NCBI GenBank assembly: GCA_030586155.1
Contig: CP130741.1
Span: 2,722,680-2,786,679 of the forward strand
Source: Eubacteriaceae bacterium ES3
GTDB taxonomy: Bacteria > Bacillota > Clostridia > Eubacteriales > Eubacteriaceae
Direction of reading: 5' to 3'
DNA length: 64,000 nucleotides
Part shown: positions 51,199 to 60,128 of the stretch, piece after piece
Numbering within the stretch: the stretch's first letter is position 1
Layout: every line of letters begins with the position of its first letter
Position numbers and translations under genes: made by a program
The notes under the pieces: generated by a model
Told to the model about the DNA's origin: nothing
Seen by the model: only the letters and a program-made list of their open reading frames with translations
Databases searched by the model: none

Positions 51199-51573
51199 TT
51201 ACTCTCCTTCATACAGAATTTTCATCATTTCTAATAGTTCCGGCAAATCGATTTTACTGATCTTTGACAGTTCAACAGCCTTGATAAGGCAGTTTTCGAC
51301 CTGTTTTAGCTGTTCTTCTCTGAGAAAGGTCATATTCTGGGCAGCTACAAAACTCCCTTTTCCAGTGACCGTTTCAATAAATCCATCCCGCTCCAGATCC
51401 GAATAAGCTCTTTTAGTGGTAATCACACTAATCCTAAGTTCCTTTGCTAAAAGCCGCATACTGGGAAGCATCTCCCCCGGACTTAAATCTCCACTCATAA
51501 TTTTTCCTTTGATTTGACTAGCAATCTGTTCATAAATTGGTTTTTCGCTAGCATTACTGATCACAATTTCCAA
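51199..51573 (-). CDS. GntR family repressor, YtrA type
   Basis: The 124-residue protein has a winged helix (PIYEQIASQIKGKIMSGDLSPGEMLPSMRLLAKELRISVITTKRAYSDLERDGFIETVTGKGSFVA) and a short helical C-terminus, the YtrA subfamily layout. I prefer a TTG start at 51573, preceded by the SD TGGGGTGAT; the ATG at 51594 lies inside the operator with almost no leader. It is first in an operon with an ABC exporter, which such regulators normally repress until an envelope-acting compound is sensed, known for YtrA. Confidence 0.88.
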   Translation of the reverse strand: MEIVISNASEKPIYEQIASQIKGKIMSGDLSPGEMLPSMRLLAKELRISVITTKRAYSDLERDGFIETVTGKGSFVAAQNMTFLREEQLKQVENCLIKAVELSKISKIDLPELLEMMKILYEGE

Positions 51574-51590
51574 TTCATCACCCCATATCA

Positions 51591-51634
51591 GCATATTGTA
51601 TATATACTATATATACAATATGCTCTTTTGTCAA
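51591..51634 (-). promoter_or_regulatory. promoter and 33-bp palindromic operator of the GntR-ABC operon
   Basis: On the minus strand TTGACA (51629-51634) and TATAGT (51606-51611) are 17 bases apart. The palindrome at 51591-51623 has 16-base perfect arms (GCATATTGTATATATA and its complement) around one central base. It covers the -10 box and start site, so regulator binding would block transcription. Confidence 0.9.
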
Positions 51635-51732
51635 GATTTTTCGCAATAAAAAAACATCTTCAGCGATAAAATTCCACAATCGCGAAAATGTCCTTTATAC
51701 GTTTTAATCCTATATATTCAAACTGATACTTC

Positions 51733-52407
51733 TTATTCCCAATTCTGATCTGCAAGCAAAGTTTGTAAACATTTGAGCTTTTCTTTTGCTCCAAGATAGT
51801 CGGGACAGTATCCCTCTACAATCTCCCAAAACTCTGTTGAATGATTCATCTGGATCAAGTGCGCTAGTTCATGTACTACTACATAATCGATGGCTGATTC
51901 CTCTGCCATAATCAGATACCAGGAGAAATTAAGATTACCAGACGATGAACAGGAGCCCCAACGGGTTCGCGCTTTATTGATTTTCAATTTGAGGGGAAAA
52001 ACACCCATTTTCTGGCCATAATCAACGGTCTTTTTAATCAATAAATTTCTTGCCAGATCCCGATACAAAGACACCATACCTTTTTTTAACTGGTCTTTCG
52101 TAAATTCTTCATCAGCATAAAAGCCTTTTCCATTAAAACCAAAGTCAGATTGTTTGACAGGTATCAAAGGATAGTAATCGCCAAGCATTAAATATTTTTC
52201 TCCAAAGGCTACCTGAAAAGCGTCTTTTCTCTGTTGACTCTGACGCATCTGCTGTATACGCGATTCAACCCAGGCCTGATGTTTTCTGACAAAATTTTCG
52301 ATCTGGTCAGTTGCCATACGCTTAGGTGCTCGAACTTCCAACTCACAGGATTCTGTTATTTTTAAACTAATGGTTTTTCTTTTGCTCCGAACTAAATTGT
52401 AATTCAT
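51733..52407 (-). CDS. YgjP-type zinc metallopeptidase-like protein (DUF45)
   Basis: The 224-residue protein is a full-length YgjP family member: NYNLVRSKRKTISLKI at the N-terminus, TRWGSCSSSGNLNFSWYLI near 148-166, HELAH at residues 179-183 and a third histidine in QMNHS at 189. The substrate is unknown. It overlaps the gene upstream in the transcript by 4 bases. A shorter relative lies at 2887-3420. Confidence 0.88.
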   Translation of the reverse strand: MNYNLVRSKRKTISLKITESCELEVRAPKRMATDQIENFVRKHQAWVESRIQQMRQSQQRKDAFQVAFGEKYLMLGDYYPLIPVKQSDFGFNGKGFYADEEFTKDQLKKGMVSLYRDLARNLLIKKTVDYGQKMGVFPLKLKINKARTRWGSCSSSGNLNFSWYLIMAEESAIDYVVVHELAHLIQMNHSTEFWEIVEGYCPDYLGAKEKLKCLQTLLADQNWE

Positions 52408-52826
52408 CGTCTTGTAAAAAGTTCTTTTTCAATCGCTTCTACACCCTGCAATAATTCCGCAATCGAAGAAAACCAGTTTTTAATCATATGACGCATCAAA
52501 CCGACCTGCTCTGCTTTAGCTTTTAGTCCAAATATGGGAATTTGCGAACCATATGCCGTTCCTATTTCAGCCCAGGCATCACAACCTGAAGGACCGATAT
52601 AAATCAGCAGGTCTGCAGATTTTACCGATGACACACAAAAGTCAAAAACCCGCAGCCCTTCATCAGATTCGATAAAGTGAGTCAGTTCTTTCTGGGATAG
52701 AAAGGCTTCTTCCGGTCGACCTTCACGTATCCATGATAAAACCTTGTGCGATCTTTCTTCCAGCAAATCTGTAAGCATCTCCACTGCGTGTTGGTGTTTC
52801 CAGGATGCAGCTATATAAATTCTCAT
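52404..52826 (-). CDS. nucleoside 2-deoxyribosyltransferase-like protein
   Basis: The 140-residue protein starts MRIYIAASWKHQHAVEMLTDLLEERSHKVLSW and continues with DFCVSSVKSADLLIYIGPSGCDAWAEIGTAYG, the flavodoxin-like fold of the nucleoside deoxyribosyltransferase superfamily with its acidic residue in an AEIG helix. It could cleave or exchange nucleoside bases, but many family members differ. It overlaps the YgjP-type gene by 4 bases. Confidence 0.7.
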   Translation of the reverse strand: MRIYIAASWKHQHAVEMLTDLLEERSHKVLSWIREGRPEEAFLSQKELTHFIESDEGLRVFDFCVSSVKSADLLIYIGPSGCDAWAEIGTAYGSQIPIFGLKAKAEQVGLMRHMIKNWFSSIAELLQGVEAIEKELFTRR

Positions 52827-52848
52827 AATTCCCCCTTGAGCCTATACC

Positions 52849-54075
52849 TTAATCTTTTTTTCTCAGAATGTCCATTGGTGATACCGACTGATCCATTTTC
52901 ATCTGATAGATCATCTTAGGATGAGGTGTCGACTCCAGTTCATTGCCGGTTTCGTCAAGCAGATAATTTGCTGTTTGGACAAAGTAACCTTTTCCCGGAA
53001 TCATCACTTCAATTTCATCACCAGCGACAATTTTATTTCGCTGCTGGATCGTTGCCATTTGGCTCTTTTCATTATATGATAATATCACCCCGATAAAATC
53101 ATAGGGCCGGGTGTAAGAACTAGTCCCGTAGTTCTGATCCGATGCATCTGTTTTTCCATGAAAGAAACCGGTAGTATAATTCCGATGACTAACTTTTGTC
53201 AGCTCCTGATAATAAAAAGAATCGACCTCACTTATTTGAGGATTTTCAAACAAATCATCAATAACTTTTCGATAGGTTGAAACCACTGTCGCCACATAAT
53301 AAAGACTTTTCATTCGTCCTTCAATTTTAAAGCTATCCACACCTGCCCGCATAAGCATCGGAATCTCATTGATCAGGCAAAGATCTTTTGAATTGAAAAT
53401 AAAAGAGCCTTTATCTGTTTCCTCAATGGTAAAGGTTTCATTAGGTCTGGTTTCCTCAATCAAATGGTATTTCCACCGGCAAGGATGGGCACAATCACCC
53501 TGATTGGAATTTCTACCAGTCATATAATGACTTAAAAGACATCGTCCCGAATAGGAAATACACATAGCTCCATGAACAAAAGTTTCGATTTCCATATCAG
53601 CTGATACTTTATCTCTTATTTCTTTAATTTCCGCGATTCCCAGTTCTCGAGCCAGAACAATACGTTTTGCCCCTAAGCCATGCCAAAACGCAACACTTCG
53701 CCAGTTAGTATTATTGGCCTGTGTGCTTACAGAAATTTTTAATTCCGGCGCCACTTCTCTGACTACCGAAAAAATGCCGGGATCAGCTACAATCACGCCG
53801 TCCACAGCCATATTATCCAGTTCTTTTACATATTCGGGTAGTCCAATCAGATCCTCATTATGAGGAATCATGTTTAAAGTCACATAAATTTTTTTATCCT
53901 TTGCATGAACATAAGAAACCGCTTCCCTCAATCCTTCAAGGTCAAAATTATCGGCCTTGGCCCGTAGGCCAAACTGTTCTCCACCGCAATAAACGGCATC
54001 TGCCCCGTAGTGAAGGGCAAATTTTAGTTTCTCAAAATTTCCGGCAGGTGCCAGTAACTCAGGTTTTTTCATCAT
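52849..54075 (-). CDS. U32 family protein, probable tRNA uridine hydroxylase (TrhP-like)
   Basis: Peptidase U32 proteins of the TrhP type are needed for 5-hydroxyuridine in tRNA and may use prephenate. The 408-residue protein has the family core KPELLAPAGNFEKLKFALHYGADAVYCGG, ISVSTQANNTNW, and the cysteine-rich signature FVHGAMCISYSGRCLLSHYMTGRNSNQGDCAHPCRW near residues 165-200, then FKIEGRMKS. It lies near a TrmR-like methyltransferase, as in the yrrM-yrrN-yrrO cluster of Bacillus subtilis. Peptidase activity is doubtful. Confidence 0.88.
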   Translation of the reverse strand: MMKKPELLAPAGNFEKLKFALHYGADAVYCGGEQFGLRAKADNFDLEGLREAVSYVHAKDKKIYVTLNMIPHNEDLIGLPEYVKELDNMAVDGVIVADPGIFSVVREVAPELKISVSTQANNTNWRSVAFWHGLGAKRIVLARELGIAEIKEIRDKVSADMEIETFVHGAMCISYSGRCLLSHYMTGRNSNQGDCAHPCRWKYHLIEETRPNETFTIEETDKGSFIFNSKDLCLINEIPMLMRAGVDSFKIEGRMKSLYYVATVVSTYRKVIDDLFENPQISEVDSFYYQELTKVSHRNYTTGFFHGKTDASDQNYGTSSYTRPYDFIGVILSYNEKSQMATIQQRNKIVAGDEIEVMIPGKGYFVQTANYLLDETGNELESTPHPKMIYQMKMDQSVSPMDILRKKD

Positions 54076-54174
54076 TTTCTCTTTCCAGTTTAAATCAAAA
54101 GCTCAAATTATATTCTTACAGCATGTCAATTTACCCTAAATATCAACGAAAGCTTTAAGCCTCTTTCAGATAAA

Positions 54175-54819
54175 TTATTTTTTATAACTCACTGCCAGAC
54201 CATCACCGAGTGGTAAAATCGAAGTCAGCAGTTCAGGATGGTTAGAAATCTCTTTTAAATAACGCCGCATCCTTTTGACGATTGTGATTTTTCTCCTGAT
54301 CACCAGTTCATTGCTGGCAATCATCCCTTTAAACAAAACGTTATCTGAAACAATCAGACCCCCTGGTTTTAATAATCTCAGACAATCAGGCAGCAAATGG
54401 ATATAATGCCCTTTTGCTCCATCCAGAAATATCATATCATAAGGCTCTGAAAGCTCCTTAATCACTTCCTGGGCGTCGCCAACCAGCAGATTAACCCGCT
54501 CATTAAGTCCCATCCGGCGAAAATTCTCTTTGGCTTCAACTACCATGCTAAAACTACGCTCGATGGTGTCAACGCTTCCTGCTTCGCCCATAAAATGGGC
54601 AAAAGCTGAGGCTGAATAACCGACCGCAGTTCCAATTTCCAGTATTCTTTGAACTTTTGTTGCCGTAATCAGCAATTCTATATGCTTTTCCACTTCCGAA
54701 TGGATAATGGGAATATTATTTTCCTCTGCAGTTCGTCTTAACGCTGCCAGTCTTTCGTTTCCTGCTGGCAGCAATTCCCTTAGATAATTTTCTATATAAT
54801 CCTTAACAATTTCATTCAC
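54175..54819 (-). CDS. trmR: tRNA 5-hydroxyuridine methyltransferase (TrmR/YrrM-like)
   Basis: This is a class I SAM-dependent O-methyltransferase of 214 residues: the SAM motif is RILEIGTAVGYSASAFA near residues 58-74, with an acidic loop DTIER and a metal-binding DGAKGHY near 131-137. TrmR makes 5-methoxyuridine from the hydroxyuridine formed by TrhP-type proteins. Position between mltG and a U32 gene matches yrrM. The other reading would be a catechol-type O-methyltransferase, less likely here. Confidence 0.87.
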   Translation of the reverse strand: MNEIVKDYIENYLRELLPAGNERLAALRRTAEENNIPIIHSEVEKHIELLITATKVQRILEIGTAVGYSASAFAHFMGEAGSVDTIERSFSMVVEAKENFRRMGLNERVNLLVGDAQEVIKELSEPYDMIFLDGAKGHYIHLLPDCLRLLKPGGLIVSDNVLFKGMIASNELVIRRKITIVKRMRRYLKEISNHPELLTSILPLGDGLAVSYKK

Positions 54820-54837
54820 ATTTATGCCTTCTTTTCT

Positions 54838-55947
54838 TTATTCGCCGGCAGTATAATCACTTAAATAAGTTTCAACATCAGCCAGATGTTCATCATAAGT
54901 CTCGTTAAAAATAATCTTGCCAGTATCCAGATCAGCCACGAAATAGAGATAATTCGTATCGTCCGGATAAAGTGCTGCTTGCAGTGAAGATTCACCGAAG
55001 GATGCGATCGGACCAAAAGGCAACCCCAGATTTATATAGGTATTATATGGTGACTCAATCTGTGTCTGCTCGGTTGTTAATACCGTTGTTTTTTCACCTC
55101 TGGCATAATCGACTGTTATGTCTGACTGCAGCGGCATATCCGCGGCAATCCGATTATAAAATACGCTGGCAACAGAAGCTCTGTCCTCATCGTATTTTGA
55201 CTCCATTTCAACTAGCGAAGCCATGATAACAATCTCATCCACTGTTTTTCCCATTTTGTCAGTCTGTTCCAGGTAATCCTCCGAGTAAACTTCCTCAAAT
55301 CGCTCTAACATCGCCATTACTACATCTTCCGCTGTTGCATCAGGTGTTAAAAGGTAAGTATCCGGAAATAAATAACCTTCCAGGGAGCGGCTGACACCAT
55401 CCTTTTCTTCCAAAGATATCCCATCAAGAATCGGATAAATAGCCTGATACTCAGCGACCTTTTGGGTCTCAGCAATGAAATCCTCCTGGGAGCATATTCC
55501 CGCCGATTCCAGGATTACCGCCATTTCAGAAATATTTCGGCCTTCCGGGATTGTTATCGTCGTATTGTAAACATCCCCTGTCATTAACATATCGACGATG
55601 TCTTCTACTGACAGTTCCGGGCTAATCTCATAGTGGCCGGATTGAAGGTAACTTGCTGCATTTTCCCGACGCACATAATATTCAAAAGCGAAGGTATCCT
55701 TAATCAGTCCGTCCGATTTTAAAAGGGTTGCGATTTCGGTAACAGTATATCCTGGTGGAATCTCAACCTGAACGATATCTCCGGCACCTACTGGCTCCAA
55801 ATTCTTTTTAATAAAAAAGGAAAAACTGAAGACCACCGTTGTACAAAGAAGCAAAAAAACGAATAGAATGATGACCACCCTTCGCTGATTGACCTTCTTT
55901 CTTTTCTCTGCTCTGATTGCAGCAGGACTCTTCTTTCTATTATCCAT
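54838..55947 (-). CDS. mltG: endolytic murein transglycosylase MltG
   Basis: MltG cuts nascent peptidoglycan glycan strands at the membrane. The 369-residue protein has one N-terminal membrane helix (about residues 22-47), a LysM-like part (VEIPPGYTVTEIATLLKSDGLI) and the catalytic YceG domain with IVIMASLVEMESKYDEDRASVASVFYNR (catalytic Glu in VEME) and LGLPFGPIASFGESSLQAALYPDDTNYLYFV. Gene order with trmR matches Bacillus. Confidence 0.95.
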   Translation of the reverse strand: MDNRKKSPAAIRAEKRKKVNQRRVVIILFVFLLLCTTVVFSFSFFIKKNLEPVGAGDIVQVEIPPGYTVTEIATLLKSDGLIKDTFAFEYYVRRENAASYLQSGHYEISPELSVEDIVDMLMTGDVYNTTITIPEGRNISEMAVILESAGICSQEDFIAETQKVAEYQAIYPILDGISLEEKDGVSRSLEGYLFPDTYLLTPDATAEDVVMAMLERFEEVYSEDYLEQTDKMGKTVDEIVIMASLVEMESKYDEDRASVASVFYNRIAADMPLQSDITVDYARGEKTTVLTTEQTQIESPYNTYINLGLPFGPIASFGESSLQAALYPDDTNYLYFVADLDTGKIIFNETYDEHLADVETYLSDYTAGE

Positions 55948-56051
55948 TTTTCACTTCCTTTCAAATTGATAGATCAAGATTTTTCCTAGACGCGTATTTA
56001 TTCCATTTTTTCATTATACTACAAACCACTTCATTGATGTCTTAAAATCAG

Positions 56052-56087
56052 AAAAAGAGGCACCTCGAAAAGGTTTGCCCCTCTATT
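56052..56087 (-). terminator. terminator after ylbF
   Basis: On the minus strand an AGAGG...CCTCT stem with inner ACCT/AGGT pairing runs into five T, about 30 bases after the ylbF-type gene. Confidence 0.7.
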
Positions 56088-56113
56088 TCTACAATAAATT
56101 CAACTATTTAATT

Positions 56114-56449
56114 TCAGTCCAATTGCAATTCTACTGACTGAACAATCTGATCCGCAATTTCCTGATAATAAATCGAAAACTTCACCTGCGCCTCGAAATA
56201 TGCCGCAATTAACGGGATTGTCATAATCATATCGGCTAAGTTATTATACTCATCTACCTGTTCCTGAGTCAGTTCTTCGCCTGACATTTGCAGAGACTGA
56301 ATAGCCATCTGTTTCTCCATATAGTCTTTGGCCATGGCATACTTTTCCTGGTCTGCCATCAGTGCCTCTTTGGCCTTAATAAAATCCAGATAACTTTCGG
56401 TCTCTTTTAAAGCCGCTGCAAAATCATTGGCTGCATCAAAAATATTCAT
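56114..56449 (-). CDS. YlbF/YmcA family protein
   Basis: The 111-residue all-helical protein has the family pattern: FDAANDFAAALKETESYLDFIKAKEAL near residues 4-30, then MEKQMAIQSLQMSGEELTQEQVDEYNNLADMI. In Bacillus such proteins form the Y-complex that helps RNase Y process mRNA. It lies 23 bases downstream of the RNase J gene, which agrees with an RNA-processing role, an inference. Confidence 0.87.
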   Translation of the reverse strand: MNIFDAANDFAAALKETESYLDFIKAKEALMADQEKYAMAKDYMEKQMAIQSLQMSGEELTQEQVDEYNNLADMIMTIPLIAAYFEAQVKFSIYYQEIADQIVQSVELQLD

Positions 56450-56472
56450 CCTGCGCTCCTTTTCTTACTGAT

Positions 56473-58209
56473 TTACACTTCCATCAAAATTGGAAGGATC
56501 ATCGGTTTTCTTTGGGTTTCTTTATATAAGTATTTAAACAATGAATCGCGAATGGCATTCTTAATCGAATTCCAGTCAACAATATTTTTTTCTTCACAGG
56601 CCAGTAAGGCTTTTTTCACTTCATCTCTGGCATTATTGATCAATTCTTCGGATTCTCGAACATAAACAAATCCTCTGGAAATGATATCAGGTCCTGAAAC
56701 AGATTTTCCCTTATGCATGGTACAGACCACAATAAAGAGTCCATCTTCTGCCAAACGTTTTCGGTCATTTAAAACAATGTTGCCGATGTCGCCAACGCCA
56801 AGACCATCCACCAGAACAGGTTCCGCCTGGGTTTTACCCACCACTTTTACTGAACGTCGATCAACTTCCAGTATTGTTCCATTATCAATAATCTGAATAT
56901 TTTTCTTATTCATCCCCACTGACTGTGCCAAATCACCATGCTGCATCAGCATTCGCGCTTCACCATGGACTGGTAAAAAGTTTTTTGGTTGAATCAATGT
57001 CAGCATCAATTTGAGTTCTTCTTTACGGGCATGTCCAGAAACATGAATTTCCGCAAATTTTCCATAAACTACATCAGAACCCAACTCAACCAGTTTATTG
57101 ATAACCTCAGCTACCATTTTTTCATTACCGGGTACCGGCGTAGCTGAAATTATGACTGTATCTTCTTTTTTGATTGTCAGGTGACGATGTTCGCCCAAGG
57201 CCATTCTTCCCAAAGCTGCCATCGGCTCACCCTGGCTGCCGGTTGTAATAATCGCCAATTGACGGTCTTTATATTTACCGATATCTCGAAGCTCCACCAG
57301 GACATTTTCCGGTATATTTAAATAACCCAGATCTCTTGCCACTTCTGTAACATTTTCCATACTTCGGCCACAGATAACAACTTTTCGGTTATATTCCACT
57401 GCTGCATCTATAACCTGCTGAATTCGATGGACATTCGAGGCAAAAGTGGTCACAATAATTCTCCCCTTCGCCCCTCTAAAGAGGTTAAACAATGTAGGTC
57501 CTACGGTGCTTTCTGACTGCGTAAATCCTTCGCCTTCAACATTGGTGCTATCAGACATTAACAAATCCACACCCTGGGATCCGATTTTTGCAAATCGTTG
57601 TAAATCAATAATTTCTCCACCAATAGGGTGATAATCAATCTTAAAATCTCCCGTATGCAAAACAGTTGCTGCCGGACATTTAATACAAAGACCTACTGCG
57701 TCAGCAATACTGTGGTTGACACGAATGAACTCCACATTAAAAGCACCAATATCTGATTTTTCTGCCGGTTTAACAATAATTCTTTCGGTTTTTGTCAAAA
57801 GGCCATGCTCTTTTAGCTTTTTATCGATCAGCCCCATTGTAAACTTTGTCGCATAAATAGGAATATTCAATTTTTTAAGCAGATACACAAGGCCGCCAAT
57901 ATGATCTTCATGGCCGTGGGTAATAACAACCCCCTTTACCTTGTCCTGATTTTCCAGAATGTAATTAAAATCAGGCAGCACAATATCAATCCCAAACATA
58001 TCATCATCCGGGAACTTGAGACCGCAATCAACCAGGATAATGTCGTCTTTGTACTCAAACACGGTGATATTCTTTCCAATTTCGCCAAGTCCCCCCAGTG
58101 GAATGACCCTCAATTTATCCTTATTTCTCTTCGTATAGGGTTTCCTTCGGGGTTTTCTCCCGCTTATCCGTTGCGTATCTGTCGTTATTAAGTTGTTGTT
58201 TTCAGTCAA
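56473..58209 (-). CDS. rnj: ribonuclease J
   Basis: RNase J has endo- and 5'-3' exoribonuclease activity and is central to mRNA decay. The 578-residue protein shows the metallo-beta-lactamase motif HGHEDHIGG near residues 98-106, KVVICGRSMENVTEVARDLGYL of the beta-CASP domain, and SGHARKEELKLMLTLIQPKNFLPVHGE. It is preceded by a short basic N-terminus (GRKPRRKPYTKRNKDKL). Its start overlaps the Fur-type gene by 8 bases. Confidence 0.96.
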   Translation of the reverse strand: MTENNNLITTDTQRISGRKPRRKPYTKRNKDKLRVIPLGGLGEIGKNITVFEYKDDIILVDCGLKFPDDDMFGIDIVLPDFNYILENQDKVKGVVITHGHEDHIGGLVYLLKKLNIPIYATKFTMGLIDKKLKEHGLLTKTERIIVKPAEKSDIGAFNVEFIRVNHSIADAVGLCIKCPAATVLHTGDFKIDYHPIGGEIIDLQRFAKIGSQGVDLLMSDSTNVEGEGFTQSESTVGPTLFNLFRGAKGRIIVTTFASNVHRIQQVIDAAVEYNRKVVICGRSMENVTEVARDLGYLNIPENVLVELRDIGKYKDRQLAIITTGSQGEPMAALGRMALGEHRHLTIKKEDTVIISATPVPGNEKMVAEVINKLVELGSDVVYGKFAEIHVSGHARKEELKLMLTLIQPKNFLPVHGEARMLMQHGDLAQSVGMNKKNIQIIDNGTILEVDRRSVKVVGKTQAEPVLVDGLGVGDIGNIVLNDRKRLAEDGLFIVVCTMHKGKSVSGPDIISRGFVYVRESEELINNARDEVKKALLACEEKNIVDWNSIKNAIRDSLFKYLYKETQRKPMILPILMEV

Positions 58210-58657
58210 ATTTGACTCCTTTCATATTCTTATAACAATCACTGCAGTATCCGTACACTTTTAGCTCATGATTCATTATAATAAAATTTTTTTTCTCTTC
58301 AATTTCTTTTTCCAGAGTCTCCAGGTAATCGTCCTGCATTTCAATGACTTTCTTGCATTTTAGGCAAATCAAATGATGATGCCAATGCTTTTCCTCAAGC
58401 TCGCACAGTTCAAATCTGGCAAACCCGTCATCAAAATTCCTTCTGGTAATGATCCCCATTTCTTCCAATAGCTGCACCGTTCGATAAATGGTGGATACTC
58501 CTAGCTCTGGGCTTTCACGTTTTACTTCCTGATACAATTCGTCAATACTGAAATGGTCATTTCCCTTTGTTAGCAGAACTTTTATTGTTCTTCGCCGTTG
58601 AGGAGTTAATTTATACCCGCTTTTTCTAAGTATTTCTACAATCTGCTGATACTCCAT
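58202..58657 (-). CDS. Fur family transcriptional regulator
   Basis: The 151-residue protein has a winged helix (YKLTPQRRRTIKVLL, LGVSTIYRTVQLLEEMGII) and a metal-binding C-terminal half: the HWHHHLICLKCKKVIEM motif and a second CSDC pair that together bind structural zinc. It could be Fur, Zur or PerR; the sequence does not decide. It overlaps rnj, so it may be cotranscribed. Confidence 0.92.
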   Translation of the reverse strand: MEYQQIVEILRKSGYKLTPQRRRTIKVLLTKGNDHFSIDELYQEVKRESPELGVSTIYRTVQLLEEMGIITRRNFDDGFARFELCELEEKHWHHHLICLKCKKVIEMQDDYLETLEKEIEEKKNFIIMNHELKVYGYCSDCYKNMKGVKFD

Positions 58658-58675
58658 CTCATTTACCTTAAGTGT

Positions 58676-59356
58676 TTAAACAAACTGAATCGGAAGCTCT
58701 TCTAAAATTTTTATGTTTATTCCATCAATATCACAGGAAAGAGAGCGGAGCTCCAATCCCAGACTATGACATTGACCCAATAAACGCGAAAATTCACTAT
58801 CGGTTTCTACATTCGGTGAAAAAGCCTTTGCATCTGATCGCATTACAAAAAACAGGACGCCGGCCAAAAAACCGTTTTTATTGGCATCCATCAGCTCCAG
58901 TAAATGCTTGCTGCCTCTTTTTGTCGGTGCATCAGGAAATTTAGCAATTCCATCAACAACCAGATTTACGCTTTTCACTTCATAATAACATGGCTTTTCA
59001 TTTTTCTGACAGAAAAAATCAAATCGGCTATTTTTATAAACCACTTCGCGCCGGACATCTGTAATATCTGTTCGCTCCTGCAGATAGTCTTCAGCCAAAC
59101 TGTTGGCCAGCCCGGAATCGACACTCACCCAAATGCCGCGGTATGATACTGCCAGCAGGGTGTAATCAGTTTTTCGCTTAACTGAGGGATTATATGATAA
59201 GATAATCCCTGCCCCTGGAAGCAGAAGTTCACGCATTCGTCCGGTATTTGGTACGTGAACTTCATTGTTTTGCCCATCGATTAGCACTTCAGCCAGAAAT
59301 CGATTAAGACGACTTATAAAAACACCTTCAACCAGTGGCTGATTACTCAGCTTCAT
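58676..59356 (-). CDS. sfsA: SfsA family nuclease
   Basis: The 226-residue protein matches SfsA: GVFISRLNRFLAEVLIDGQNNEVHVPNTGRMRELLLPG near the N-terminus, SRFDFFCQKNEKPCYYEVKSVNLVVDGIAKFPDAPTKRGSKHL in the middle (PD-(D/E)xK-like core, with YEVKSV supplying E and K), then AGVLFFVMRSDAKAFSPN. SfsA is regarded as a DNA/RNA nuclease or maltose-regulation protein. Its start overlaps the DUF1292 stop by 14 bases. Confidence 0.92.
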   Translation of the reverse strand: MKLSNQPLVEGVFISRLNRFLAEVLIDGQNNEVHVPNTGRMRELLLPGAGIILSYNPSVKRKTDYTLLAVSYRGIWVSVDSGLANSLAEDYLQERTDITDVRREVVYKNSRFDFFCQKNEKPCYYEVKSVNLVVDGIAKFPDAPTKRGSKHLLELMDANKNGFLAGVLFFVMRSDAKAFSPNVETDSEFSRLLGQCHSLGLELRSLSCDIDGINIKILEELPIQFV

Positions 59357-59594
59357 CCTCTTCTTCCATTAACTGCTCGTAAGCTTCTTCAATCATTGCG
59401 AATTCTTCTTCACTTTCAACTGGCATCAGAACCTCACCATCTTCATCTTCGGTAATTACAAAAGGATAAACATCTTCACTTTCTTCATTTTCAGATAGAA
59501 GCACATAGGTTTTTCCTTCAAGGTCCATACTAACAACCATTTCAAATTCACGTTCTTCACCATTTTCATCAATTAATACTATTTTATCTTCCAT
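59343..59594 (-). CDS. DUF1292 protein (YrzB-like)
   Basis: The 83-residue, strongly acidic protein shows VLIDENGEEREFEMVVSMDLEGKTYVLLSENEESEDVYPFVITEDEDGE, the DUF1292/YrzB pattern. Function is unknown. Position between ruvX and mltG region genes matches Bacillus synteny (yrrK-yrzB-yrrL), here with sfsA, fur, rnj and ylbF in between. Confidence 0.9.
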   Translation of the reverse strand: MEDKIVLIDENGEEREFEMVVSMDLEGKTYVLLSENEESEDVYPFVITEDEDGEVLMPVESEEEFAMIEEAYEQLMEEEDEAE

Positions 59595-59702
59595 ATTCTC
59601 TCTCTCTTTATTTTATTACGCATCTGCGTTATTGTTCCTATAATTTGTTCTCGTTCTTGTGACAGCTAAGTTTAATTATACTCCTTTTAACTTAATCTAC
59701 GC

Positions 59703-60119
59703 TTATTCCTTAACGCGCTCCATATAAGACTGTAAAATTAATTGTGCGGCTAAAGTATCAACATACTTTTTGCGATCTTTTCTCGAAACATTTCCTTCAA
59801 TCAATACTTCTTCGGAACTAATAGAAGTCAATCGTTCATCCTCATAGATAATTTCCACACCCAGCCTTTTTTTTATAAACTGACAGAAATTCATTGTTTT
59901 TCTTGTCTGAGCAGACTCACTGCCATCCATGCTAACTGGCAAACCAGCCACTATGGTTTTAATATCATATCGGTCAATCAGTTCCTTAAACGCTAAAAGA
60001 TCGTCATCCCGGGTTTTGCGCTTTAAGGTCATCACACCTTGAGCCGTAAACCAGAGCGGATCTGTTACCGCGATGCCAATGCGCTTATCACCCACATCGA
60101 TACCTAAAACTCTTTTCAT
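59703..60119 (-). CDS. ruvX: Holliday junction resolvase-like protein RuvX/YqgF
   Basis: The 138-residue protein has the RNase H-like core of the YqgF family: GIDVGDKRIGIAVTDPL near residues 6-22, the TIVAGLPVSMDGSES strand, and DERLTSI near residues 99-105. It is implicated in pre-16S rRNA processing or junction resolution. Confidence 0.94.
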   Translation of the reverse strand: MKRVLGIDVGDKRIGIAVTDPLWFTAQGVMTLKRKTRDDDLLAFKELIDRYDIKTIVAGLPVSMDGSESAQTRKTMNFCQFIKKRLGVEIIYEDERLTSISSEEVLIEGNVSRKDRKKYVDTLAAQLILQSYMERVKE

Positions 60120-60128
60120 TTTTTTACC

